Positions 1-15,300 of a stretch of 64,000 nt of DNA are shown here, piece after piece. The stretch's first letter is position 1; each line of letters opens with the position of its first letter. Origin of the DNA: Mytilus californianus (lineage: Eukaryota; Mollusca; Bivalvia; Mytilida; Mytilidae). The position numbers were made by a program, and so were the translations under genes. The notes beneath the pieces are model-generated. The model made no database searches and was not told where the DNA came from. It saw nothing but the letters and a program-made list of their open reading frames with translations. The DNA lies in NCBI RefSeq assembly GCF_021869535.1, contig NW_026262690.1, forward strand, positions 66,799,995 to 66,863,994. Reading direction: 5' to 3'.

Positions 1-259
1 CTATTTATAACCATGGTATTCCTCTAACAATGTATTTATTACCATTATATAAACACTTTCATCTAAAACAGCTGTTTTCTGTTTATAATCATAGGACAAA
101 ACTTGTTAGAAGCAAATATCTCCAAGAAAATTGAACCCCTAATCTGAGAAATGAAGCAAGCTTTTTCAACATAGCAACCTTGACTGCAAAACATCTGTAG
201 ATGAAATTCAAACTAAAGTAAAACTGATTTGATACAGATAATCTAAAACATGGTCTTAC
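1..259. other. Intron of USP9X, cut by window edge
   Basis: No USP9X homology is seen upstream of the donor at 255-259 and no repeat is recognised. It is the start (5' side on the minus strand) of the intron after coding exon 18. Confidence 0.6.
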
Positions 260-377
260 CCGCCATAAATAGTCTAACCCTATTAATTCTAAATCATCAA
301 TCATATGGCCACCTCTTCTCTTGGCTATTAATTTGTTCTCTTTCAAATTGACATGTTTGAAAAATCTTTCAAAACAG
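260..377 (-). CDS. USP9X: USP9X coding exon 18 (last in window)
   Basis: Acceptor ATTTTCAG, donor CGG|GTAAGA. Encodes [20 protein letters not shown], then [15 protein letters not shown]. Human USP9X continues with a conserved exon that is not in 1-259, so the next exon lies outside the window. Confidence 0.94.
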
Positions 378-3300
378 CTGAAAATAAAAAATCATTAATA
401 GAGTCAACCAGGAACATAGTCAAATATTGTAAATAACATCAACTTAACATCAGTTCAGAACCTGCTAAATAATAGTTTTCTTAATGTTGGGGTTGTCCAA
501 TTGATATTCTAATAAAGAAAATCTTTTGACTTACTATTTTGCTAAATAGGTAATTTGAACTTTAGCCTAATTTCAATATGTCAGATTATTTTGAGACACC
601 AAATCTGGCTTTAATATCTTTAAAACAGTTAAAAAAGTTAAATTAAAACTTACTTCATGCCATTTTCTGTCAGAAGACTGGGATCCAATTGTAAGATATT
701 TTGCTCAAAGAAATCTCTTGTTATTTCTGGATCAAGGTCTGGTTCTTCTCCCATTAACTAAAATAAAAATGTAAATAGATATATATATATATATATATAG
801 GCCTGAATAATAACAAGATTTGATGACAGTGGCAAATATTATATGCAAAATGAGTATGATACGAAATTAAACAATACATCAATTTTGAAGGTTTTACAAA
901 GTGGTTTAATTAGGATAATAAAATGCTCCGCTGGGCGCAGCTTGATACGACCGCAGAGGTCGAACCCTGAACAGTTGGGGCAAGTATGGACACAACATTC
1001 AAGCTTGATACAGCACTGAATTTGGATTGTGATTAAATATTTGACACAGCATAAGTTTCTGACACAGAATGAATGTGGTCTAAGAACTTAAAATTTTTTA
1101 ATTTACCTATTCAAACCATATCATTATTATTTGCTTTTATATATAATTCAGAAATAACCAATTTAAAATGGAAAATTTTAAAGAAAAAAAAAATCCCTCC
1201 CCCAAATTTTTTGAACCCCCTTATGATTCATCACCCCCAAACTCAATCCCAGCCTTCCCTTTGTGGTATGGTACCTCGCAGTACAATTTCAGAGAGATCC
1301 ATACACTTGAACACAAGTTATGGTCTGGAAACTAGAAAAATGCTTGTTTTTAGGCCCCTTTTTGGCCCCAAATTCCTAAACGTTTAGGGCAATTACCCCC
1401 AAACTCAAACCCAGCTTTCCTTTTGTGATATGGAACCTTGTAGTAAAATTTCATAAAGATCCATACACTTACACACAAGATATTGTCCTGAAACTAGAAA
1501 AATGCTTATTTTTGCCCCTTTTTGGCCCATAATTCCTAAAATTTTGAGGCAATTACCCCCAAAATCAATCCCAGCCTTCCCTTTGTGGTATGGTACCTTG
1601 CAGTACAATTTCAGAGAGATCCATACACTTGAACACAAGTTATTGTCTGGAAACTAGAAAAATGCTTTTTTTTAGCCCCTTTTTCCTAAATGTTTTGGGC
1701 AATTACCCCCAAACTCAATTCCAGCTTTCCCTTTGTGATATGGAACCTTGTAGTACAATTTCAGAAAGATCCATACACTTACAGACAAGTTATTAACATG
1801 AAACTAGAAAAATGTTTGTTTTTTTACCCTTTTTTGGACCCTAATTCCAAAAATTTTGAGGCAATTACCCCCAAAATCAATCCCAGCATTCCCTTTGTGA
1901 TATGGAACCTTGTTGTACAATGTCAGAGAGATCCATACACTAACACACAAGTTATGTCTGGAAGTTACAAAAATGCTTATTTTTGGCCCCTAATTCCTTA
2001 ACTGTTGGTACCATAACCCCCAAAATCAATCCCAACCTTCCTTTTGTGGTATTGAACCTTATGGTAAAATTTCATAGAGATCCATTCCCTTAAACTAAAG
2101 TTAGAATGCGAAAACCAATGTGTCTTCGGACGACGACGACACCGCCAACGTCATACCAATATACGACCGCAAATTTTTTGCCGTCGTATAAAAAGCAGGA
2201 AATTAAGACTGGAATAAGTTTATGTTGAGTGTGGGCTGATATTCGACTTGCAACAGGTCACTTGTGGTTTATGTAACTGTAATAATTGTCGTCAACTTTT
2301 TAACATGCAGAAAGAGTGGCACTCAACCCATTAAACCAGACACACCAAAATCATCTCTTACAATCAATTCATATATGCAAAAGCAAAGTAATATAAAGAG
2401 TGTCTTGCGTAGACAATGAGATCATTATTCCTGTTCAAGTCTAACATAGCTGTGTTCACAAATGTATTTCTGTGCGTGTATATATGCATAGGTAATATAT
2501 TCAGTCTTTGTATGATTTAAAGCTTGCTGTATATTATAATACTAATTTACTGAAGAACATGATCATAAGGTGAAGTATGAACATGGACACCGAGACAACA
2601 ACTCAAATAACACTATAAAACCAAAATGAAATACCTAATCTACTTAAATTACCTTAGCAAACCATTTAAAACAAGACTCCCTGTCAGTTCCATATATAGC
2701 ATTCTCAGCTAAACATTGCCAAATCTGTAAAAATAAACAAGAAACAAGTAGAGGATGGCTGCTGTGTTCATCAAAATGAAAAACTTGTTTCATTTAATAT
2801 GGTTCAACTATGTTACAGAATTATTAAAAAATATGATTAGATATTCATTACTTTGAGAAAACCTCATATGATCCTGTCTTCCTTTTGCCTATATGAAATA
2901 ATAAACAGCATTTTATAGAAGAAAATTAAAATTTTACTCAACACACCTGTCTGGCTTGAGATTCACACAACCATAACTGTCCATCTTTTAGAAGAAACCT
3001 AAAACAAACACGATAAAAACAATCAGTAAACAGTAACTTATTCCTCTCATACCTTCAAAATTAGATGCTGGAGTGATTGTTGTTGGCTTAATTGTCCAAT
3101 AACAGACATTTCATGCATATTCAGGTTAAATAAGTCAAGAAAAAAAATTTGTCAGTTTATAGGTGATTTTTTTATACTTTTTTCAGGTAACATGGTTTCT
3201 ATATTTAAATAAATGATTTGGTCTCTACTTATTAAAGCAATACATTCCAACAAAGTATTTCTTTCTTTAAGATCAAGGACAACATTTAAAACAACTAACC

Positions 3301-6300
3301 ACAAATATACATAGAACAAACCTCATAAACTTTAATCTTTCTTGTATCTGAACCACATGATTAAATCTGCCATCAGGTAAAATAGTGGCTGGATCCAAAT
3401 CTGGATGCTCTGTAAAATAAATTTTACAATTATAAACTGCTGAAAGTAATACACCAGGTAAGAAATAACAAAAATAAAAATTCAAGTAATGCTAACTGTA
3501 TACCGACTTCATCAATCATATACATTTATTCATAAGTTTATGACTTTATCAAAACAATAAAACTTTCAAGATAATGTGCACTATGCAGAATAAGCAACTT
3601 TGATACGAAATATCAATTAAACAAATATAAATTAAAGCTTATTCACCTTTAGCAAATACTCTTGACTTCTCCATATATTCTGACAGATTCTTGGCCACCA
3701 ACATAACAATAGAATGTGTAGACTGTAACTGGTTGATAACATTATTCCTGTAGTAAACATGAGGTGTTCTTGGTGGTGCATGAGGGAAGTTCTGTGGAGC
3801 CTGAAATAAAAAAAAGTCATGTATTTTGTTACTTCAAATAGCTTCAAAAACACACAATTTATATAGGCTTGGTGAATGCAAATAAAAAAGAAAGAGCACA
3901 ACTTAGCAAAAGTAGAGAGATCGTGTAATCACACTTTACCACACATGTAATTCTATTTAATGCACTCTATGAATGTGTTTCCACATTTATCTTTGATAAC
4001 TGTATAGGGACTATTGTGTATCATATTCTATGTATATCTATATTTGTATAACATATCATACTTATTTGCTGAATATTTTGAATACATCAATAATTTACCT
4101 CAGGAAACAGTTGGCATATTTCTCTAATCTGTTTTAAAGCAGGCAGTACCCATTTATCGTTTTTCAACTCATCTACAAACTTTCCTATCCATGTCATCTT
4201 CTGTTGGTCTCTATCCTACAACAGATTATAAAATTTGTAAGAAATTAAAAATCCAAATTCAGTGTATAATGTCATGGCCAATGTACAATGAGGAAATTAA
4301 AACCTACCAATATTCCATTACATTTTTACTTCCACATTATTGTTCATAGCATTTGCTTTTAATGGTCAGACCAAATGTTTTTATAAGACATCACATTGTT
4401 TTACTCTAGTTCTTCATTATTGGTTGTTATGTATGATATTCATAGTGTGTTTCAGCTGTAATCTATTCTCTATATATGTATCTATCTAAATTACTGTAGT
4501 TTTAACTATTCTTAGTTCTCTGTAACAAGAATTTACCTTTTTCAAGACAAATGGACTTATTGTTCACTTTGCAAGATATGAAAGCAAATAGTTCCAGTGT
4601 TTTTATTTCAAATTTGTTTTTGAATACAGATATTGTCTTTACCTGTGAACAGCTGTAATCCAATATTTTGATATGTGCTGTGAGAGCCTGATCCATGATA
4701 TCTGTAGGTACATCTTCACTATGGGCAAGGTTCCATAACAATCCTAATACTTTATGTGCCATCACACCCTCCTTATCATCCTCTGCTAGTCGTCTGATTA
4801 ATTCTAATAACTTTTCCCTCTGTTTCTTTGAGGCCTGTGTCCAGCTTCCCTAGAAAGATTAAGTATAACTCTACTTACAATGTTACTGCAGTGACAAAAA
4901 AAGATATAATGATGGTTTTTCCTAAAGGTCAATTACCTAAAATAGTCAAATAATAGGAAAAAGATAAGAACTATTTACACTCAACCCTGAAATTTAATGG
5001 ATTTAAAAAATTGGAATACTTACTTGAAAACATTCAAACAAATGGTCTAATTGTTCTGGCGAGAAGTCCCAGGCAAGTTTGGCCAACAGGTCATGAACAT
5101 TCTTCACTATTGCATCATGTTTTCCTGACTTAAAAAGAATAATAAATTACACAAATGAGAACATTTAAGACCTACTAAAGCTATAATAATAAAGTTATCA
5201 ATTATCATACTTCATGAGAACATGCTATTACACTCTATATGTAAATAACCTGGGGTTATCTTAGCAGTGTTGCAATATAGTAGAGCAAGTCAGGCTATCT
5301 CCAGTCTTATTTTCTTTGTTAATTATGGTATTGTTTAAATGATGTATTTTGCCAGGTGTTTCAACAATGACATTTGCTTATAAACCATATCAGAAATAAG
5401 AATGAATTTTTTTTTTAAAGATCCTGTCCAAGTCAATACAATTATTGAAAATATGCTGATTTTCTCGGTATAAATCTTCGATTTCTTGTAATTCAAAGTC
5501 ATAAATACTTTTATCCGACATAAAATATTAAAAAAAAAAATTTTAGCACAAAGGACTATACAGTACAAATCTAAAAAAAATTATCAGTACAAGATTTCAT
5601 TATAGAACAAAATTATATGACAACATACCTGAGCTTCCCAAAGCTTGTCCAAGTCTTCAGATGTTAAAGCTTTTTCCTTAATCATAAATCTGAGTATTTT
5701 CTCCAGCTTTTCAACATATTGTGGCTGATGTAAGCTGTCTCTTAGTACAATTGTCAAAACCTGATTATTTTGAATCCAGTCCTGTAAAAGAATAATGTTT
5801 TTCTTCACACCTTTTCTTTCTATTTTCAAGAGTTCTGAGTTATTCTGATTTCATGGTTTCCTATGTCTTTCAGTTTGAATGCAGTGCACATCAAGTGAGA
5901 ATAAAATAGATCATTTTAATAAAACATTCCTAGAAAATTTCCATGTTTCTTAGAATTCAATATTCATTAAAATAAGCTAATGTTATCTCTGACAATAAAA
6001 ATAAGCTAGACATTATAAACCTTTTAAAAACAACATGTATACTTAAATTATTTTCTTCAATCATGAAGTTCAACATTTTAGGCATTTATTTAAATTTTTC
6101 TTCACAGAAGCAAAAAGACAAGCAGTCGAATTCCCCTACATACTGCCATTTTTTCTGCTGTCAGCCATTCATCTTCATCCATAGATGAGTGTCGACTTGA
6201 TACATTGGATATCATTGATATTACTTTGTTAACTTCATTCAAAGCATTCATCTTTCCATTGAATGAGGAAATCTGCAGCAATCTGAAAATAGTAAAAGTA

Positions 6301-9300
6301 AATGGAGAATGTGTCCCCATGGACACAGATGATGCACTGCTTACATACAACATTATAAAGGGACATAACTCAAGAACAATAAAAGTGACGCTAACCAAAT
6401 TTGTACTTGATCTTAGTTTTGTGGTAATAAGTATTGTGTATAGGTTTCATATTTGGTTGGGGCAAACTTAAGTTACAGAACGGAAACTAAAAACTTTGCA
6501 ATTTTTCGATTTATAAAGGGGCATAACTCAATAATGGTTAAAGTGACACTACCCAAATTCAACTTGATCTGTGTTTTATCAGTGGAAGGCAAAATTAAAC
6601 ATTGCATTGTATAAAGCATTGATTGTAGTTGATCCAACTATAATCATGGACAAAGGAAGATAACTCCAATTTTAAAAATTACTTGAACAAGACATCATTG
6701 ATATTTTTAGAAAAAAATTTGTAAAGGGGCATAACTCTAGAACAGTAAAAGTGACGCCACCAAAATTCAAACTTGATCTGTGTATTGTGGTAATAAGCAT
6801 TGTGTATAAGTTTGAAAACAATTGGTTGAGGAAAACTTAAGTTAGAGAACGGAAACCAATTTCGGGACGTATGGATGTACGTATTGACAGACCAACAATG
6901 ATAAAACTTACTGCCCCCTCCGCTTCGGCGGGGGAATAAAAACAAACTGAGCAACTGTTTAGACAGTGTTTGATACCAAGAGCTTGTAAAAATATCATTA
7001 ATGGCTTCTTTTATCTGAAATACCTATAACAGGAAAATACTTTTTAATCAGTATTGATCCTTTTTTTTTAGTAGTTAAAGATGAGAAAACTTAATTTCTT
7101 AACAAACATAAGTTTACAACCATAGATAAGTATATATTCTCTGCCACATTCCCGATACTTAATCCTATATAAAACACTGCTGTTGCATATCATATAAAAA
7201 TAAGAAGATGTGGTATGATTGCCAATGAGACAACTCTCCACAAGAGACCAAATGACACAGAAATTAACAACTATAGGTCAAGTACGGCCTTCAACAGTGA
7301 GCAAAGCCCATACCACATAGTCAGCTATTAAAGGCTCCGAAATGAGCTCATTTTACTAATAAGAATCTTTACCTAAGAATCATCTTTAGTCTAAATATTT
7401 CCAAATTTTTAATGGTCTCTTCTTGGTCTGGAAGTCTGGAGACAAGTTGCTTCAGAGCTTTAATGATTGAGGACAAAGCATCATTCTTGGCCTCTGTTTT
7501 GGTTTCTTTCTTTAGTTCTTCATCAGTCAAAGAATCTAAAAACTTGGGCACTATTTCCTGTAAAATAATTTATAACTTAAGTGGTGAATAACAAAGTACT
7601 AAAGCATAATGGTGATTTAATACAACTGAGTTTTCATTTTCCCCTTTTCTTTTTATTGATGGCTATTATGGTAAACAATAGAAGTTTGACAAGAAGAATT
7701 AGGATTTAAAGTATTGTTTTATACCCCCACACAACAAAATCTGAAAAAAAAAAAAAAAATACTGGCATTCTTAATAGTCATTTGAACCCAAATTTTCATA
7801 TTAGTATTCATTTGTAGTGCCTCCTTCTTCCCACTTGTCATAAAGTTTAAGGAGTAGGATTTACTAAAGACCGTTCCAGAATTAAATGTATGAGGGGTTT
7901 GGAAGGCATTTTTTTTGGCACCCATCATGCATTAATTTCAATTACCTACTACCCCCCACCATGCACAATATAAAAGTGGTAAATATACCCACCATGCATA
8001 AAATTGAATTAAAAATGTTCAATTCTTATATGTTGAAATTAATGTGAGTTTCATTTAATCTGATGGATTGTCTACAATGATACAATATAAAAATAAGGAG
8101 GTGTGATATGATTGCCAATGCAACAACTATCCACCAAAGTTCAAATCAAGTGGAAAGACAACTTATTTTAGACATCTAATGAAATTTCCTGCATGCAGGG
8201 TAGGATAATTAATGCTAACCCACAGGAGCAAAGTATATCACTATTAGTTTTACAAGGGAGTCTTGCTTGTCCAAACTGTAGTCTCTTGTTTTTTTGTTTA
8301 AATGTCTGCAATGTTAAGCTTCTGTATCATAATACTTTTTCTCTGCGTTTGTAAAGAGTTCCTGTTCAGAGCATATTACATGTACTTATAAAATTCAGCA
8401 TTGAAATGAAGCATAGAAACATAGAAATTTGAATGGCAGTATTATAATTTAATTTCTTTTCTCCTCTAAAATCTAGGCGGGAGGGAGCAGGATGGAAAAG
8501 TACAATTGATTTATCAGTTAAAGTATACATTAAGTTATATTATTTGGATCCAGTTATTATACTACAGGAAAAACAATTTTATTTTTTGGTTCTGGGTATC
8601 CCATGAGAAATCTTTCAAATCCACTTGGCAAGGGGAAGGGCAACATCCATGCTGACAGAAGTAGGCAAAGGGAGATAACTGGAGGATAATTACACTTCCA
8701 TAGACAAAAAATCTCCGAAATAATTGAATCTGACACACAAATTTCACAACAACAGCTTCTAATTTTATTTCATTTTTTGCAACCCCATCATAAAACATTA
8801 TTTGAAAAATTTTCATGAATTTCCAATGACGGAAAACCCCACAATGCACAAAATTTAATTCATTTATGAAACACCATAGATAATTTTCAAAATGATTATG
8901 CACCCACCAGGCATGCATAATTAATAGCACTGCCGTCCGACCCTCCCATACATTTAATTCTTGAACAGCCCTAAACTAGAATACATGTATACATTTGACA
9001 AACACTTTTATTTTATATATTTCCACGTGCAGCCGTTCATTCCTACATCTATTATCAAATCCGCAGTATATCTTCCCCTACCATCTACAAAGAACTGATT
9101 TTAGTCACTTATAAAAATGACTTGTAATAAAGGCTGGTCATCAGTAACCAAATCTGCCTTTACTTGTACTTCAGTGTATTATTATGTTTAACTTACAACA
9201 ATTGGCATCATATATTTCTCTACTGTATGTGGCGTCAGTACCTCATTACACTGTCCAAAGGGTCTGAAAAATATAAGGTACTGTTAATACAAAATTTTCA

Positions 9301-12300
9301 AAATTGCAATCAATGGTTTTACAAGATGGGTTACAAATTGTATATAATGACATACAGTAATAACTAATATATTTTCAAATCAAAGAATTTTAGGTATAAT
9401 TCAGTTTGGAGAATATAATTAGCCTTGCAGCCCATTAAAAGTATTAGTGTCCTAGCTAGCCTAAAATAGAAGGGAGAAACCTCCCAACATCTGCCCTTAC
9501 AATCTGTCCAATGCACTTTTGTTTTTGAATAAAAATCTTTTTAACTACAGGAATGCTTTTTACAGTCTCCAAAATACTATAAGTCCAGCAAACTCTGAGT
9601 ATAATGTTATCAAAAGATCAAAAGTCCCCATTTTTTCATACCTGCCAACCGTCCAGTTTTGAGCGGGAGTCTCCCACGCAAACGACGAAATTCCGGAAAT
9701 CTCCCGCTTTCGGATATTTTGACCTGGAATAACCCACGTTCATAATTCTCTGTCTTTTTCATTACTTTCAATAGAAATAAATAAACAATCTGCGATCATT
9801 TGAAAACTTTGGTCAGTTGATTTTATGTTCGATATATAAGTAATCTAAATTCAGTTATGCTATGTCAACTCCAACAAGTTAGAAGTCTTTTTCTGGACCA
9901 AGCTGCAGTGTAAAAAAGAAGAAATAGATAACTGCAAATCGAAATGTCTTGCAGATTTGAATGAAAGATTTTCAATTTTTACGTCCAAGTTCACTTGGCA
10001 ATGAATCTTTTTGCACATCATGTTCAATCAACTTTTTGATTTCTTCTGGTGGTCTGTACGATGTTTGAAAGCATGCTTAGTGTGAGACTCACAACAAAAT
10101 CAACATATGGAATGTTATGAGTTATGAGACTTGGAGGTATTGAACAAGGCTATAGCTAAGGGTGAGATTGCCCTCTTTGAAGGTTTCAGAGGTTGGCAGG
10201 TATGTTTTTTGTTAAATTGTTTTTGATAAAAAAAAGAATGTGTGTCCATAAGACACCTTGCCCTGTTCACACTATTACATTACCATGAAAGGGAAAACCA
10301 CTATTTTAGCATATATTTTTTAAAGTTCAAATCATAATGAAGATGTGTACTAACTTTTAGGTTAATAAGACCACAATTCCTATGTAAACTATTTTTAACA
10401 ATATCTTTAACCTAATACAGGATGGAATAATGGACAGAGATTTGCATAAAATTCTAGCTTGAAGGCTTTTTATACTAATTTTAAGGAGACCACTGGGTTG
10501 TAACTTTATGATATCCTCTACATTCAAAATATATAAAGTGCATTCATTTATAAAAGTTATATTAAATGAACTAGTTCTTTCAAACAAAATTCATACTATG
10601 TATTAAAGTAAAATAAACTGCTTCGCTAAGCGCAGCTGGATACGCCCGCAGATGTCCAACCCTGAACAGTTGGGGCAAAAATGGACACAATATTCAAGCT
10701 TGATAAAGGTCTGAATTTGGATTGTAATTAAATATTTGACATATTATAGTTTTCTGAATAAATGTAGTCAAAGAACTTGAAATTGGTTATATGAATTAAA
10801 TTTATATTCAGTTAAAGATTTCTTGCTGTTGTACAATACACTGTGTTGTTGTGCAATACACTGTGCTGTTGTACAATACACTGTGTTGTTGTGCAATACA
10901 CTGTGCTGTTGCGCAATACTTAGTAAATCTGTTGTCAGACTATAAACAAATAAAATCTTATAACTCGGAAACGTAAAATCGAAAATTTATAAAAATCAAA
11001 AGGGAGCTTACATCAATAGATATAAACAATTTACCAAAGTTTCATAAAAAATGCTTTCAGCATTTTTGAGTTATTGTCCGAAAACTGCAAAATCCCCCTT
11101 TTTGTAATGAAAAAAAAACCCATAAATCGGAAATGTATAGTCTGAAATTTATAAAAATCAAAAGGGAGCTCATGTCGATAGAAATAAACAATTCACCAAA
11201 GTTTCTTGCAAATTGGTGAAATTGTTTTTGAGTTATTGTCTGAAAACTGGAAAAAAAACTCTTTTTTAATGAATAAAACCCCAAAACTCGGAAACGGTAA
11301 ATCTGAAATTTATAAAAAACGAAAGGGAGCTCATGTCAATAGATATAAACAATTCACAAAAGTTTCATGCAAATTGGTGAATGTGTTTTCAAGTTATTGT
11401 CCGAAAACTGGAAAATCCCCCCTTTTTTAATGAATAAAACCCCAAAACTCCGAAATGATAAATCCGAAATTTATAAAAAAAGGAAAGGGAGCTCACATCA
11501 ATAGATATTAACAATTTACTAAAGTTTCATGCATATTGGTTAAAGCGTTTTTGAATTAATGTCGGACATGTTGACGACAGACGGACGGACAACGGTATAC
11601 CATAATACGTCCCGTAAACGGGCGTATACAAATTATAAATCCTTAATCAGGGGTTCAAATTAACATTTGGTACTGGAAGGTCCAGGACCTTTGACACTCT
11701 AAACTGAGAGGTCCACAACCTAAATTCCAGGTCCTACTTTTACTTGAAATATTTCCTAACATAGTACGATACAAGTAACAAAATTAATGTGCTGTTGGTG
11801 TTTGGTCAACTTGTTTCATTGTCAAAGTCATTGTTGTATAAAATATTTAATAACAATTGTAATTGTCTTTGATATTAATTATAAATTCAGATAATCTTTT
11901 TTTTTTGTTATTGAGGAGGGTGTAATAATGGGTGGGTGTGTTGTCACTCAACTATTGTTAATTTATTACTACTTATACCATTTTATAAAACAGTTCAAAT
12001 TCAAAGCTGTTTAAGCAGAGACGTATATACATGTTTCTCTAATTCTTCGTCAATTTATCCCTTTCTGCACCCATTGTATAAAAAAAATTTAATCAACGTG
12101 TGGTTTGTTTGATCTCAGTTCTTCATTGGTTAAAATCCGATTATGACGTCGAATTTTCTTGCTTTCCTCTGAATCTCCTATTGTGACGGCATGAAAAAAG
12201 GCGACCATGCCTGATGACGTCACATAGAAAGAACACATCTTTTTGCAGATCATTCGAAAAGAAGGAATAAATTTGCCTGCGTATTGTTTGAAAATCATTA

Positions 12301-15300
12301 GAGAAACAGATTCCACCACCAAATCTCGTGTAATACGATATTTATCCACTCTCGACAGTTAAATTTTAAATATTTAAAACGCTCGGCGAGCCTCGCGTTT
12401 TAAATTTGAAAATTTACCTGTCTCGAGTGGATAAATATCGTATCACACTCGATGCAGTGGTAGAATCTATATGTATATATGTCTCTGGTTCAAGTGTATC
12501 ATATCTAGTTGCACTATTATAATGCATTAGTTCCTCTGTGAAAATAAGATAAGAAACTTCCAGATTTGTACTGGTCCTTTAAAATTGAGAAGACATTACC
12601 TCTTGGAATTGTAGTAATACGTTTACACTATACAAAAATCTACATATAATATCAATATTTATTAATGATAAAGAAAATTACTGTCACATTTTTTTGGATT
12701 TTGAGATGAAAATTTATGAACTAAAAGTAATTTTGAGTTTCTGTAAAAAAATATTTCCTACTTTTTCTTTCTTTTCAATATATCTTTTGGTTTTCAATTC
12801 TAGTGGTTATATTTTATCATCATAGATGTATTTTGTCAACTGCCTGGAATTATTATTTTTTCATTGTATTTGATCGGCAAACCCGGAATTACCCTTATCC
12901 ACTCCGGAATCGGATCCGTTTTTTGTTATTTTCTTCATTTCCGGTTTATGGCATCCAATGTTTTTCAATGTTGTTTTGTCAGTCAGATACGATTTTACTC
13001 GGATTTACACATTACTAGTTGACAATTTTCGGTATAAAGCTAGCGGTTGAACAAAATGAACATCGCTGTCATGAATAATAATGATGAACATAAATTTTGA
13101 GATTGTTTGGAAATTTTTGTTTGAAAAGGTCAGCAAAGTTTATTTTTATTTTCTGTCAAACCGAAGGTCCGTCAGGCGTAGCTTGTAACCAAAACGAGAG
13201 TCCGACTTCAAAAATGGAAGGTCGCGGACCTCGGACCACCACTAATTTGAACCCCTGTTAATTCATGGCTGGAAACAGTTTTCTTTGGCAAAATCAACAA
13301 AAAGATTATTAAGGAATGTGCTTTGAAACACAAGATGCTTAGTATAAATCAAATTTAAAGGTAAGCAGTTTGGTATGTTTTGAACATAAATTATTTAAAA
13401 AAAAGATAAAAGAACAGAGTTCCAATGTCCCCCGCATTGCACATATTTTATCTATCCAAGGTTTTTCCATATAGTTAGTGTTTCCAAGGGGCATAACTCT
13501 TTTAAAAATAATTGATCAGCACTGATTTTCAAACTCTTCCAAGACATTGCTGATATAAACCTATGATATAAGTTTCATACAAATCTGGCAAGAGTTGTAA
13601 ACGTGAGAGTGCTAACAAGACCGGAAAGACACAACAAATTGCACGGGGGACAATAACAGAACCTACTTTATAAGAGCAGCTACAAGTGGGACAGACATTT
13701 GTGGACCATCTTGAAATCTTTTCAACAGTATCTGAAAACCTTTCAGTTCTCCAAATCGGTTTACCAGATCAACTAACCAACCCTGAAAAAAAAAAAAAAA
13801 CACATTTTACAGTAAAGGTGTGGTTAATGAGAATGCTCAATACAGGACATTATAATAATTTTTAATAATGTTCAGACCATTTTTTAAGATTTTGTCTTTT
13901 TTAGGGCCAACAAAAAAGTAGATAAATAACCGTCCTTGAAATGAAACAATACAAAAAAAATAATTATAACAATCTTGTAGATAAATAACTGTCATTAAAA
14001 TGATACAATACAAAAAAAATAATTATAATAATCTGGTCTTCTTAAAACTACTTCCTCAATTATGAAAATCCTTTAGTTTCATTTTCTGGAGAGAAAAACT
14101 TCCCCATTTAAACATAACATTGACATGATCTAATTTGCATAATTGAAGCTACTTGTAGCTACATTGATGATAAACATAAATTAAAATGAATTGTGCATTC
14201 AAACTTTTTTCCTCATGTATGCCATACAAACAGAGATTTTTTTTTATTACAATGTCAAAATAAAATATCAATATATAATATTTACTCATGTAAAAAAAAA
14301 TTTAATTCATTCAGAAATAAATAGCTTATATGCATAAATTCATGTGTAGAATAAAATTCTTCGCTGAGTGCAGCCTGATACGACCGCAGAGGTCGAACCC
14401 TGAACAGTTGGTACAAATTTGGACACAATATTCAAGCTTGATACTGTCTGAATTTGGATTGTGATCAAATTTTTGACATTATATAGATTTCTGACACAAA
14501 ATAAATATGGTCAAAGATCTTACAAATCTATTGCGCAATACTGTGCAATTGAAGATTTCTTCTTGAAACATTTCAAAAATTCTAAATTTGAAAAAAAAAA
14601 TATGAATCCTCTAAAAAAATCCCCCCCCCCCCCCAACTTTTTGAAACCCCCCTTGGAACAATAACCCCAAAGTTCGATCCCAGCCTTTCCTTTGTAGTAT
14701 GGAACCTTGTAGTACAATTTCAGAGAGATTCATACACTTAAACACAAGTTATTGTCTGGAAACTAGAAAAATGCTTATTTTTGGCCCCTTATTCCTAAAC
14801 GTTTTGGGCAATTACCCCCAAACTCAATTCCAGCTTTCCCTTTGTGATATGGAACCTTGTAGTACAATTTCAGAGAGATTCATACACTTAAACACAAGTT
14901 ATTGTCTGGAAACTAGAAAAATGCTTGTTTTTGGCCCTTAATTCCTAAACTGTTGGCCCCAAAACCCCTATTAAAAACAAATCCCAACCTTCTACTTGTG
15001 GTATTAAACATTGTCGTACAATTTCAGAGCAATCGAAATACTTATACACAAGTTATTATCCTGAAACTAGAAAAATGCTTGTTTTGGGCCCTTTTGGGCC
15101 TCTAATTCCTAAACAGTTGGGACCATCATCCCCAAAATCAATCCCAACCTTCCTTTTGTGGTATTGAACCTTCTTAAAAAATTTCATAGAGATCCATTCA
15201 CTAAAACTTAAGTTATTGTCCGGAAACCAATGTGTCTTCAGACGACGACGCAGATGACGACATCATACCATTATACGATCCCAAAAAATTTTTGCGGTCG

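Noticed and set aside
5121..5128. Downstream acceptor TCAG|GAAAAC for USP9X exon 10
   Set aside because: It would shift the frame by 4 nt; the upstream AAG|TCAGG keeps [10 protein letters not shown] in frame.
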